Shown here in pieces: positions 5,161 through 5,162 of a stretch of DNA of 5,162 bases (its first letter is position 1; every line of letters begins with the position of its first letter). Origin of the DNA: CAINVV01 sp037129695 (GTDB lineage Bacteria > Bacteroidota > Bacteroidia > Bacteroidales > Prolixibacteraceae). The position numbers were made by a program, and so were the translations under genes. Below the pieces are notes generated by a model. That model worked only from the letters and a program-made list of their open reading frames with translations. It was not told where the DNA came from and did not search any database. The DNA is taken from contig JBAXUL010000192.1 in assembly GCA_037129695.1 (NCBI GenBank), positions 1-5,162 on the forward strand. Direction: 5' to 3'.

Positions 5161-5162
5161 TG

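Overview
The window is chromosomal DNA from a member of the Bacteroidota. Four signs point there: a cell-surface protein ending in a gliding-motility/type IX secretion type B C-terminal domain, signal peptides of the A|QS type, promoter-like TTG(G)/TTTG + TAnnTTTG pairs, and few recognisable Shine-Dalgarno sites. The order or genus cannot be read from the sequence.

Layout. (1) 1-533 holds no convincing gene; it carries short pieces that look like degenerate members of dispersed repeats. (2) 534-1128, minus strand, is a HigBA toxin-antitoxin module: higB (93 aa), then 13 nt later higA (99 aa), with a good Bacteroidota-type promoter and palindromes in front of higB. (3) 1213-1551 is non-coding apart from a long inverted repeat near 1249-1290 and the promoter of the next gene. 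(4) 1552-3158, plus strand, holds a 435-aa secreted Ig/PKD-like protein with a type IX secretion sorting domain, then 29 nt later a DUF493 (YbeD-like) protein of 89 aa. (5) 3310-4620, plus strand, is a secreted S37-family serine peptidase with a complete Ser-Asp-His triad. (6) 4626-5082 is a compact 457-bp element: a four-helix-bundle protein gene of the 23S rRNA intervening-sequence (IVP) family on the minus strand, bracketed by a 28-bp imperfect inverted repeat (25/28, with a perfect 15-bp core). The gene is broken by one in-frame TAA at codon 74; the rest of the family protein reads on in the same frame behind it. (7) 5080-5160 may be the 3' end of a gene entering from the right on the minus strand.

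How the parts fit. The 435-aa protein and the S37 peptidase are both exported, so 1552-4620 is a small envelope/secretion neighbourhood with a cytosolic DUF493 protein between them. The toxin-antitoxin pair and the IVP element are accessory insertions, visibly more AT-rich than the genes between them. The most notable object is the IVP-type element: it sits outside rRNA, just after the peptidase stop codon, and is decaying through a nonsense mutation. I saw no tRNA, rRNA, CRISPR array, transposase or strong intrinsic terminator.
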